From NCBI GenBank assembly GCA_037389465.1, contig JAZARR010000110.1:310001-374000 (forward strand): a stretch of DNA of 64,000 nucleotides, written 5' to 3'. Below are positions 27,781 to 40,400 of this stretch, one piece after another; position 1 is the stretch's first letter; each line of letters starts with the position of its first letter. The stretch is from Baylisascaris procyonis (Eukaryota; Nematoda; Chromadorea; Rhabditida; Ascarididae). The position numbers and the translations under genes were made by a program. The notes under the pieces are model-generated. The model was not told where the DNA came from. It saw nothing but the letters and a program-made list of their open reading frames with translations, and searched no databases.

Positions 27781-28797
27781 CGAAATTTGACACTGAAATA
27801 TCATTGCACGCCTTCCTTATTTATTTCTTCTATTGTCATTTCTTCTTATATTATGCCGTTCTGAAATTTTTATCACTATGATGTTTTATTATGAGAACGT
27901 TGAAATGTTTAGATTTTATATCCTTTTCTATGCTAAATTTTCTCTTTTGTCTTTTTTTTCTCTTAAATTTTTCTCTCCTAAATAATATTTATCAATAAAA
28001 TTTATTAATGAATTAAAAAATAAGCTCACAAATATATTTCCTTATTTTACAATTTTTCTCGTAGATGAATTTGTATAGTTAACCCTCATTAAGATTTATA
28101 TATTACCATTTCTATGTTTTAATTCTATTTCGATTATTACTTTTTCGATTGAATGATGCGTTGATTTTCGATTCCATTTTCATTTATTTCTCAATGGAAA
28201 TAGTTGTTTCTCATGCAAAGATCGAGTCTGGATTACACGCATGGATTATGGTACAACGTGGCTAAATTGTTATGGAAAATCCACGATTAGTGACTACTAA
28301 ATTATCCACTACCACTATGTATGGCTTGCCTCAATTTATTTCTATCTTCTCCCGTAAAAGAGGACTAATAGGCTATGATAATGGTATATTTATTGGCTTT
28401 TATTCATCATTTATTATTCGTTCTTAGATAAAACTATCTTTCGACTTAATTGAAATCATCCGCGAAAATTTTCATAATTTTTTCCTTTATGAAATTATGC
28501 TACTAATAAGTTTTTGTTGAAAAATTTGAAACAATTTTCAATGTTTTTTCTGACAGTTGAATTTTATTTCAGAGAAATGTCTTATTCCACTATCAAGAGG
28601 AAATGCTGCTATTACTGGCAATCAATTGTTGAGAAAAAAGTTCATCTTTTAAATATTAAAGTGTTTTTCTTTTAATCTGCACCTCTATGGTAATGATCAG
28701 AATGAGCCCTCTGATTCCGTGAATTAGGCTCATCTTCATTGACATCTCAGAGGCACTCCATTCAATCCGCGCTTGCTAGTCCATATGCCTGCTACCC

Positions 28798-28870
28798 CAG
28801 GAACTTCAATGAAGTACGTCAACTCCCTCAGGAACTTCCATGAAGTATGTCAGCTACCTCAGGAAGTTCC
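28798..28870. repeat. 31-bp tandem repeat, about 2.3 copies
   Basis: Copies start CAGGAACTTC at 28798 and 28829, with a partial copy at 28860. The two full copies differ at about four positions. Confidence 0.88.
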
Positions 28871-30405
28871 TTAGAAAAAAGAACTGTCTGGATTTAAAGA
28901 TTTTTTCCAAAGTTCGTAAGAGATCATTTTTGAACGGTCGCTCATTGATTCGTGATGTTTTGATGAAGGTATTCCATGCTTTTATTGACGATTGAAGAGG
29001 ATGTAAAGAGTCATTGATTGTATTTCCTATTCATTTTCTCAGCTTATTCTGATTCACAAAATTGTCAATATCAACTGAGAAGTACCTCATTTTTTCTATA
29101 TAAAATTTTAAATTTCAAATTTTTCATTTTATTTCCAAAATTTCCGCGCGAAATTTTGATCTTCATTTTCTCTCCTTCTTAAAAAATTGTATAATTATTT
29201 ATTCTGCCGGGAAATAAATTTTATGGTCTTTTTCTTCTTTCATTCGCAAGTTGTTTCTCTTGCTGAAAATTTTCCTTTAATGATTTTGTGATTGCGTATT
29301 GATTTTGAAACAAAAAGATTGTGTTGTTCTTCCGAGAATTTAAAAATTTCTAACCGACTGCTGAAAAAAAAAAAAATTCCGAAAAAGAAACGCTTCATCA
29401 TTTAAAATGGACAAACTCTCGCTACTCATGAAATACTTTGAATTTTTTTCTTTTCTATCTGTATCAAATATATTTCATTTATATAAAAACTAATAATAAC
29501 TATTTTTTTAATTTTCATTTTTCTCTCATCGTCTGTTCCTCATATTGAAGCAACACTCGTATTTTCATATAACTTCCGTGCTAATCTCCTCTCTATAATA
29601 TCGAAATATTTCAGGATTCCTTTTACGTTCTTATCTCTAATCGATTTTATTAGTATTTTCTCTGATATGTTAACTTTTTTATTCAAATTCTTTGCAGTAA
29701 GATTTCTATTTCATTTCATAGTGTATTACTGTTTATAAGCTCTCCAAACTAGCATATTTTCTAATTTTTTTTTTCTGTGTATCAAATCATGCGAATATAT
29801 AACTTGATAATTGTTACCATTATAGTACATTTTTGTTTCTTTTTTCCGAAATTCATGGAGACCATTTACTATCGATGAAACATTTAATAAATATTGAAAT
29901 ACTTAAAATCAGAAATGGAATTAAAGAACAATTTATTCAATCATTATATTTCAATATAATGAATATGAATCATCCAAATTGAATTTGTTCATCGATAGAA
30001 ATTGTGTTCGATTTGCTTTACGCAAATAAAAGTTGTATTTTTTTCCATTTAATAAGTGCGAAACGAGTAAGATGTAATGATTAAGCATGAGAAATTTGTC
30101 AATGTTTTGAAAAATTTTGCGAGAAAAAAATCAAAAATTTCTTGTATGAAAGTAGCTGGTTATCGTCTAAGGGGAGTGAAAAAGCATGCATCCTCATGAG
30201 TTTTTTTTTTTGACCGATTGTTTTTCACATTTTCGTTTCTCAGCTTTAAGGCTCAGACAGCTGCTTTACCGCATTCTTTTCAACAACTGCCACTCGGAGA
30301 TTTCTGAACCACTTTCACACAATTATCCTATTATTTGTTGCCTCCATCGTATTTCCGCTGTATATGGCATTTCTGCATTTTATTCTATTCTCTGCTACTA
30401 CCTTT

Positions 30406-30505
<100 letters not shown>

Positions 30506-30885
30506 GGCGTTCGGATTTCACATTATCAGAGCTCCACTGATTTCTTCCACTTTCTATTTTTTATGCATTGCCTGCAGAGAATATACTCATTGCAGTTTGT
30601 TTGCAGCACACGCCATTGAGCTGAAAAACCAATGAAACAATCGATATCACCTCAGCATCGAGTGATATTGATTGATCAGAAATGATTAATAAGTCTTTAT
30701 TTTGTTCTCCATTTCTTTCTTCAGATCTCATTGAAATCGTATAATAAACGAACGCATAAAATAGATAGCTGAATGCTTGAGGAATCAAAGGAAATATTTC
30801 TTTAAAATTATAATTTTGCATTCGAAGCGTGATGATAAGCGGTAATTTTCTTCTTGATCGAATATGGTGATTACTCAATAAGATT

Positions 30886-30980
30886 GAATTGAACTTAAAT
30901 GCTCATTCGAATTGAACTTGAATACCTAATTGGAATTGAACTTGAATACCTAATTGGAATTGAACTTGAATACTCAGTTG
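30886..30980. repeat. 24-bp tandem repeat, four copies
   Basis: Units start GAATTGAACTTGAATACC. The middle two copies (30909-30932 and 30933-30956) are identical; the first (23 bp) and last are diverged. Confidence 0.92.
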
Positions 30981-32165
30981 TAGGAGTAACTTCTAGAAAA
31001 TATTTCTCGTCAGTCGTGAATGGAGCTGATGCAACTGATCCAGTAACTTTATCCTACCTTCATATGATCTTGATTTAATTTCCCTTCAAAAATTTATTTA
31101 AATATTAGTGAATAAATATTTTTACCACATTCTGCTTTATAATATTTCTTATAAAGTGTTACTATCATTTCTACAGCTTTGAGTACTTTTCTTTCTAGCT
31201 TTTAATCTTTGATCCCTGAATTGCCTATATATCAAGAAAATTTTCTTCGTTGTAAGAAACCATGACATTTATTAATGCTTTTATATTTTCTTCTTTAATC
31301 GTTTTTCTGATCTCATACAAATTGATACTAAATACTTATTGTGGGTATGCAATTCTTGCCAAACTATTTTCCGGCTGATAAACGATTGCAGACTTGTTTC
31401 AGTCAATAAATTTGAACTTTTTGAGGCAGTCTGACTGCTGCCGTTTTGCAGATCACTTTTTGGCCATCCACTGTTGAACCCTTAAGCAACGAAAATTTTG
31501 ATCACTGACCGGTCACCGGCCAATCTTTGAACGAAAATAGAGCAGCTGAGTTAATGAATTTTTAGGATACCCATGAAATCGTCCATTCCTAATATTCACC
31601 TCATCGACAACTGATTGTCTTTTTGAGAGTTAACAATTTTCAATATTGAATTTCTTCTTAGAATTCTACATAAGTGGACGTGGAATAGCATTAATACTAG
31701 ATAATTTTAGATAAAACGATTTTTAGAATAAAAACATTGTCACTATATATCTTCTAGAATTGTGATTTTATTTCTAAAATTTTATCACTCTTTTTTAAAT
31801 TATATCTTTTTCTTATTTCATTATTCAATTATTTTCTGCATTCATCAAAATTTTTATCTCCTAATTAAAGTCTATTTTTATAATATTTTCCATTTTTTCC
31901 TTTGATTTTATTTATTAATAAAATGATTAAAAATAGTTCAAAATGATTTAAATTAGACAAAGCTGATTACATTTCAACCGTATGCGTATTACTTAACCTA
32001 AAATATACCCCTCCTTTCTCGTTCCTAATATATTCGGTTGCTGTTCAGTATATAGCATCTCACTGTAACACATTCCTTCATCAAACATAACACATGAAGA
32101 TGCTTCGATTATTAACATATAATATACCAAAAAAAGTATCGAAGCAAACCAAAAAAAATCAAATT

Positions 32166-32213
32166 TCGTTATAATGAATATTACATGAGTCGTTATAATG
32201 AATATTACATGAG
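32166..32213. repeat. 24-bp perfect direct duplication
   Basis: Two adjacent identical copies (32166-32189 and 32190-32213) starting TCGTTATAATG. It is too short to assign to an element. Confidence 0.92.
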
Positions 32214-34059
32214 ACGAGGTTTATAGTAGAGTTCGCTTTACTCTAGCCAGAAAGCAAACGGTCGCGAGTCCAACTTCAACCACTGACCAAAGGTGTCATC
32301 TATTAATTTACTTATTACAAGTACCATCCTCTCCCTCTCTCCACATTCCTTTTCCTCCTTCCCTCCTTTACCTTAATTATGCAAACAACCATGAGAATGG
32401 GTACTATCGCATTGTCATCGCATATTGAGTCTCGTATCATGGTAAGTGCAAGTGAATAACGAACGCACAAAACGTTTATTACATGATTAAAACACAACAA
32501 TAAAAGCACATCTCATCGATATACAACTTCCGATAGTCTATTTGTTGTTGATTCATATAAATGATATGTTGTTTATTGTACAAATCTGATATAAGTCGAT
32601 CATCGATATGAGTCATAAAAAATAATTAAATTAATTAAAATTAGAATTGGATTGTATTATTTATAAAATGAGAGTGTCTTTTTGTTCAGGTTATATTTAG
32701 ACGTCTCAATACGGAGTTTAATGTTTCGATTTGGAACATTTTTGATTTATCGAATGTTCTATAAAAAGTTTTGGAATTTTATAAAATTCCTTTTAAAGTT
32801 TCAAAGTTTTTGAAAACTTTTAAATATTTAAATATTTGTGGTAGTGATCTATAAAGTTGTAAGATAATTGCAAATACGATGGTTCCGCGAATGAATAAAC
32901 CCGTTTAATTCATAGATTCGAAAGTATAATTTGTGGATTGGTTATAAGTTAAAAGCGAAGTAAAATTTGGTGATCACTTATTGCGATTTATTTTGTAACC
33001 TTACCGGTCTTCCGCTCCTCACCACTCCATTCTTCCCCCTCCAGCGCCCCTTCTCTCCGCTGCCCCCTCCTCCCTCGTCCTTTCCCTCCGCTTTTCCCAT
33101 CATTTCTTGGAGGAACGTTTATGTTCCCTCGATACTTTCTCACTTTCCAGGTTATGCCTTCTGTTCTTCTCTATGCCCCCCTCCCCTCGCTCCTATTCTT
33201 TTATATGTCCCCCCTCATTTATTATACTCATATCGATAGTAGCTGAAAGTTATGTATGGAAAGTAGATCCTCAGTATACAGTAAGATTTGAATGGATCAT
33301 TAATAAGCAACATGAAATCATTTTTGAAGATTACGGTAATCAATGAAAGCTTCAAAGAGTAAACTTAAATGCTTATTAATGAAGATCAAAGATAATCTCA
33401 TATGTATATCGCTTAGATACGAAAATCACATCTTTTCCTGATAAAGAGATAAGAACACTGATACGGCATTCTAATTTAATCACTCGTTAAGAAGTTGTTT
33501 TCTTTATTATAGAGTTTTCTATTGTTTGCATCTATATTCCGCATGTTACCTATGCTCACCTTACTTCTAATTCGATATGTTTGGGTCTGAATTATAACCG
33601 CAGGGTTATAGGTGACGGACGATGGTCGTGGGGGGAGATTTGTCACACAATCATAAGCCTTTTAAAACGCATTAGGGGATTTCTACCTGAAAGAGCAATT
33701 TTCCGTTCGGGTGATTATCTGACACTATTTCCCTGGATGAATTTGCGTATGAACTTTTTCCCGCATTGCGAATTATGAAGAATTGTATCGTAGGTGGTGA
33801 AGAGGGAGAGGTATATAAATTTGTTTCTGTTCCCATTACGAGAACACTATTAAGGTATGAAAAGTGATTATTTTTAATGGGGTTGTACTAGTATCGTATA
33901 CGGTTATATCAGTGCTTTTCTTTGGGCATTAACTAGTCATAAGCTTTCCCAATGGCGTGCTTTCTAGGCATAGTTGTGGATTCGGTTGCTGGTCGAGGTC
34001 ATCCTTTATTTTTGATTTTTAATCAACATGCTTCAGAAATTTTATGAAGCCATCTGTTC

Positions 34060-34215
34060 CGATCGTGTTTGTGTGTGCGGTCTTCCTTCTAGGAAGGTGG
34101 AAGAGAATCCATGGCCCAGCCATGGTGGGGTCCTGTCACTGGGCCGCAAAATGAGACAGCCCATGGGTTGGCCACGACGTAGCCTCGTGCAGATGACAGC
34201 AGAAAATCCCAAATA
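34060..34215. other. GC-rich island upstream of the PTP gene
   Basis: About half G+C against AT-rich flanks. The + frame contains KMRQPMGWPRRSLVQM, faintly like the basic tail of some non-LTR retrotransposon polyproteins, but too short and too weak to assign. A degraded transposon fragment is the most likely reading; an upstream non-coding exon is the alternative. Confidence 0.25.
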
Positions 34216-35356
34216 ATGAACAGAGATATAGATAAAATACGTTTATGTCGATTTCCGCACAACTGAGGTTATGTGCATTCAAAAGGTATAAAAACTTCTG
34301 GTACAAATATTTCCCGAAATTCTCTATGTGCTGTAGAAAGAAAAGTTTAAAATGATTCAGAAAAAAAAATTTTTTTAAGGGATGCCATTCTTACATCACC
34401 TTGAGGCAATTCTTAACCCCATCCCTCTTACATCCACATCTTCACCTCCACCACCTGAAATAGATACCTGTTTCATGGTCATTTAACTTCCAAGGGGAGG
34501 GGTTACTACCACCGTCGTTTGCAGGTTTGCAGTGTAAAGGTAGCAGAGTGCAGTTTTAGATGTGTTGAATTTTTGTTGCACTAATCGGAATTAAATATAG
34601 TAGTGAGGATTTATATTCAACGTTATGATCTATTGCTCAATAATTTATATCTAGTGGGCGATCATTTAATATATTAATATGTGATTGTACTCTTGCCAGG
34701 TGGCACCAGTTAGCTGAATATTTATGTAAAGATATAAGCGGCGTTAAGAAGAATAGCTCAATGCTTTTTTAATTTTTTTTTTTTTTTGAATGGAATAACT
34801 TTTATAGTCCTAAACTGATCATCGCATTTTTATATATGAAGTGGGAGATAGGGGAGATTGAAGAAAGGGGAAGGGGGGAGAAGATAAAGTAACGTAGATT
34901 CCTACGCTTGAAATATTCAATTTTAATTCAGCCTTTTATTATCATAGAGTTATTCAAAGGTGAATTCATTTGCTTAAGTCATCACTAGAACATTTAAACA
35001 ATATTCTGCACTCCCCCAGATTATCGAGAAATTTTTAAAATTCTTCTTTGTATGAATAATTTCACTTTCTATCAGAGAAATTTTTTTATAAGAGTTCCTT
35101 ATTATATCAGAAATAAATAGTTATTGTTGATGATTGCTTATTTATATGAAGCACACATTATCACACTGTTTCAAAATTTCATATGCAAATTTTCTGTTAT
35201 GTAAATATTCGCTTGAATTAAAAAAAAAAAATTAAATTTGTTCTTCTGTGGATAAGAATATGCGAATCAATTTAACATATCTTATGAAATGCTATCCTCA
35301 GCGTCTATATATGCCTATATCAATAATTCTACCCATAACACCATATGGTTTTATAG

Positions 35357-35471
35357 GAGAGCAGCGCTGGCAAACATAGTACAACGTTTTGGGAGTCGAG
35401 TTCGCGAAGCCCTCATGACGGCGTCCGAAGCAATTTCGAACGCCGTCGCAGAGGCCGAACAAACCACAACG
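35357..35471 (+). CDS. PTP exon 1 (first recognised)
   Basis: Acceptor TTTTATAG at 35349-35356; donor GTTAGA at 35472. It encodes an alanine-rich amphipathic helix (starts RAALANIVQRFG) typical of the segment before a PTP domain. It begins with one base completing a codon, so the preceding exon must end in phase 2. Alternatively translation starts at the in-frame ATG at 35289 with no intron here. The stretch 35289-35356 is as AT-rich as intron sequence, which favours splicing. Confidence 0.75.
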
Positions 35472-37337
35472 GTTAGAAATTAAAAAAAAACACTGTTTCT
35501 ATTTTTTGTATTTATATTTTACTCATATTATGTTTCTTTACATAGAAGAATAATGGCTGATTTAATTAGAAAACTTCATCTCGATCCTTGGAGAAGAAGA
35601 TAGAAGTTCATCTTATATAAAAGATTGCTGCTTCGAAGTTTGTGGAAAAAGTTGTGGAACGTTGTTTTACTCTTGAAAAGAATGAACACCGTTCTGTAAG
35701 AATGTGAGAAAAATTGTATTGGATGGGGGTTTATTTCAACGGATTACGGTAGAAGATTTGGTGCTAGTAAATGAGTGTTTGAAAGAGTTTACCGTGATTG
35801 TGATCTTACGAAATTATCCATTAAGTTAAAACTTCATTTGACCGTAATCAGTATGATCGATCATTATTCCGGATCCAATCGAAGTTGAGATTTTTTTAAA
35901 ATATTTTTCAGCAGTATGGAAGCTAAAAGAAAATTCTCCTTCCTCCCTTCCCATCCCCTCTTCCCAAACAACTAGTTGAATTGTCGACAAAGAATACCAG
36001 CATACTGGCGTCACTTTTCTTTGAGTACTATGGCGGTATTCTTCGTCACGCATAAGCTAACGAAAGCACAGTGCTCTCAGCTGTAATTGCTGTTCTATAT
36101 CGTTCAGTTTTATTACGATCCACTTAGAAGGGGAGGGGTACCCACCAGCTCGGGAAAAATGTGCTCGAAATTGGAGAATGCGTTGATACCTACTACCTCC
36201 TCAGCAGTAAAGTATAGCGGCAAGTTTCTGATTCGTTCAAATTTTCAATGGTGGTAAGGGTAGGCTACCTTCCCTGCTGGGGTTTTATTTAATATCGTAC
36301 GGTAAACATACTTCGGCGTTAGTGTTTCACAAATTATAGACGCCAGCGGAGTCGATGTCGAGGTTTGTGAGAGAAATGAACGATAAAGGAATGAGTGGAT
36401 TGGCAGCAGAATACCATACAATCGATTATGATGACTCGCCTGCAGGAACACATAAGGCGTTTATGATGAATATGCCCAAAAATAGATACTCAGGTAAGTG
36501 GGTTACATTTTATCATTTAAATTCGCATCTCTACCAATTCTTTACGAACCGGAATGTTTTTTTTTTGCTTTTATTTTTTATTGTGTCTATACCGCTTTTA
36601 TTTTTTATTTTATTAAAAGTTAAAGAAAATAATAGATAGGAGCTTCATCATTTAATTATAATTCATTGATTTTGCTGGTTTTTGATGAATGGTGCAGATT
36701 GGTGTTATAGTTTGGTAGAGCACGCATGGAGAGGAAAGGGTGGGAAGGGGAGCATGCTTTAACTGCAGGAAGAGGGAATAGCTTCACGGACTTCACTCAG
36801 AGGATCATTTCATCGAGTAAATGAATATACTTATATATACACATATATTCATCATTAACCAATGTTAGCTGTCATTGCCACCTCAATATTTGTGCGTTTA
36901 TCGGCAAATGGCCCTCTTTTAGATGTATACTGCATCGACGAAACGCGTGTTCCTCTTAAGATCGGTGCCTCAGCGAGTGGTGACTATATACACGCAAACT
37001 ATGTGGTCTTTCCCGAGCTACAGAATAAGTTCATTTGTACACAGGTATTTATTTATTTCATCTTATTAAGTTTCAGGCTATGCAAATTTACTTCATTGAA
37101 GAGGTATAAAGCATTTTCTGTGATATCTTCGAATGAGAATATCAGAAAAGAGTGACTTTTTTGTGGGGAATTCGGGGTTTTATTGTTGATATTCGTTGAC
37201 AAGTCTTATAATTGTACGTATTTTTCGTTTCGAATATATCGTTTCTTTCATTATAATCGTGCTACGTAATTTATTAGTGATATGAACAGAAACGATCGAA
37301 GGAGATGTTTATGCTAGCGGGAGCCATCGATGTTCTG

Positions 37338-37416
<79 letters not shown>

Positions 37417-40400
37417 GGGCAATCATGTTTAACCGGAAATAGAAGTGATAATCACAAAGGCGAAGATGCACCATATAAAAATATATGAAAAACTGTGCAT
37501 CTATTTTTCAAAACCTTATCGCAACATTTCGACTCTTTTGTATTGTTAGAATATGTATTATATGATTTATATGATTATAATACACGTACATACTGTTACA
37601 ATGTGCGTATCATTCACTACAGTCGTTCGACTTAACTCCAACGAAATGCATTTATGTTAGAAATTGCTGATAAGCGTAATGGATTTCCGCATTAAAGATG
37701 AAGTTGAAAAAACTTTGGTAAAGTAAATGTGTAATCAATGATTTATGTTAGTGTGTTTTTTTTTGTTTCCTTTTTTTTATGTTAGTGTGTTTTTTTTTGT
37801 TTGCTTTTTATCTGTCGTTAACTATGCACTCTTACGAGGTGTGTCTTTATACCTTTATATATTAGTGGGATATCAAAATCGGAGGGGAGGGGGGGATCGA
37901 ATATCGACTCGAATATTTGTATCGTTAATTGAATCTCCAACCCCGCATTAATGCTTTAGTGTAAGTCATTGTTTAATGGCAAGTGAGAGCTTTGTATGTG
38001 AATATGGGATCCAGACCGATGAAGATTCACAGATCGAGGATCGTACTTTGGGCGATGTTCTCATTCGCTGTCAACGATGAGTTATTAAAATACAAATTAT
38101 AGTTTAATATTTTATTCACTATAAATATTTCTAGGGTCCATTGCATACAACTCGTGATGATTTTTGGCGAATGGTTTATCAAGAACGTGCCGAAACAATT
38201 CTAATGTTATGCAGGTAATTAATTCAGGTTTGAAAATTGAAAATAAAACTTAGAGAAAAATTGTTTAATGGATAATCTAAAGTTCTTCTTGTTGCGAAAA
38301 GTTTTTTCCGTAGAAACATTGATAGTTCGTTGTTGCTTCTTTCAAAATTAATTTCAGTATTAGTATATTGTAGTTGATGAAATTAGGTTAAAATTACAGG
38401 CCAGCTGAAGAGGGGAAACCGAAATGTGCGGTTTATTGGCCTGAGGCGGGTCAGACGATCCAGTTGGATACGGTGAACGTGGAACATATTGGTGAGGAGG
38501 AGACCGAATTTGATACGGTACTCTTTAGGGTGAACCTTAATGAACCGTATAAGACAACCGCTAACGCTATCAACTCCGAACCACTTGTAGTTAAACAACA
38601 CAGGTGGAGCACGTAAGTACTTAAAAGTTTAATTATGCTATTATGGGGCATACCTGGATAGGAGTGGTGGGAATTTCCATATGGAATTAGAAAAAAACTG
38701 TTGCCTATGATTAATGTGAAGGTGATTGGTGTGAAGAGGTGTTTGATTAGAGAGCAAAACAGAAAATTTCATTAGTATGGACGAGTTTTTTTTTTCATTT
38801 CTATTGGCAGTGAGAATTCTGGAAATATTGAGAAAAAGTAAAAATTTGGTCTCATCGGCTCATTGTTAAGATTAATCCAGGACTATTCGTTCCTGATTTA
38901 ATATTCAGTTTATTGATTTCTCATGTACTTTATTCCATTTTCTACGTTTTTTATGGCTTTTAAACGAGGTTACAGTACTAATTGGATGCATTCGGCAGTG
39001 ATATGTTTTAAGTTAAATTATGTTTATATTGATTTCATTCGGAGTCAGTCTTTGAACAAAATCAATGATTTTGATTTTCTACGAGATATTAATTTATTTT
39101 TCTTTGCAAATAGATGTATTATGATTAAGCTGGAAAAAGGGGGGAGGGTTATTTGAGATAGAAAAAATCACATAAAATGTGGTGAGCTAAAATTGCTTTT
39201 GGTTATTATAGAAGTTTATGCTGTTATAAATGGCATTTCATGTCCATGAACGGCCATATAATATTGCGTGAGGGAGGGGAGGGGTGGCAAACTGTGCTCG
39301 ATAGGCATCCTTGCAAATTTGAAGAATTGTGAAGAGAATTAGATCCATCTACGTTTTTCAGATTTTTCTTTTGTTAAATATTTCATCTTCCTAATCAAGG
39401 TGTCATCTAATAGAACGAGCTATAAAATTTGCTGGCAAACATTGGTTACTGGGATGATATTGTTGAGGTGACGCTAGAAATTCTTTCTGGTTTCGGGTAA
39501 TTAGCGCACATTCGATTGCCATAGTGGGACTTGTAAAATACTGAAACAATAAGATCTTGGAGGTGTTTGTTCTCGGTAATATTACCGAATAAATCGATTT
39601 ATAGAACTAAAGGTTAAACGAATCCACACAAGTGAATGCATTGTTTTTTATGTTTGGTATATATTGAGGGGGTATGACGAGGTGTATACTTGCTATTTAT
39701 GATTTATAATTATCCCTACATGAAAGTACTAGAACTGTTGTTTGTCAGGAGTGTTCTATAAGCAATAAAGTAGTTGCTACATAATATGGAACGTTTAGCA
39801 TCGGAATTCCTGGGATTCGTGAAGAACCATTTGAACGGGTGCCGTGTAGGTAAAACTATGAAAGGATGTATTCGCGGAGAATCTCTTTGAGAGATCGAAT
39901 ATCCGAGAGAGGCCATTTTCTTCTAAAATTGGGAGCGAATTTATCTGAGTTGAGGTTTTATTAAAAGGGAGCATGCGGTAAATGGTTTTTCATTTTCTGT
40001 GATATTGAATCGCTTCGATTTATCTTTATCATAAATATGTGTTTAATGATTGTTAAAATATTTTATAAAAATTAATAAGTTAGTTATACGCGCAGATTTC
40101 TTCTCATAAATATTTTTGAGGAAATGGCAGATGGAATATCGGAAAATTGTTTTACAATATTGGTAGGCCATGTGGTCAGATCCTACGGTATTCTTATTTA
40201 CAGTATTATTTATGGCATCCTATGGTCAGAATCATCGGAGTAAATGGTGGGAAGAGATAACGCAATCACTCTCATCCGCGTCATCGGGGAACAAGGAATC
40301 CTAGCCAAAGTAATAGGGAATCTTACGTTGGCTATGATTCCTCTTCGTTCAGGGAACCTGGAATGGAGTGGCGTGTGCATGTATCTCATTGAGAGAAATA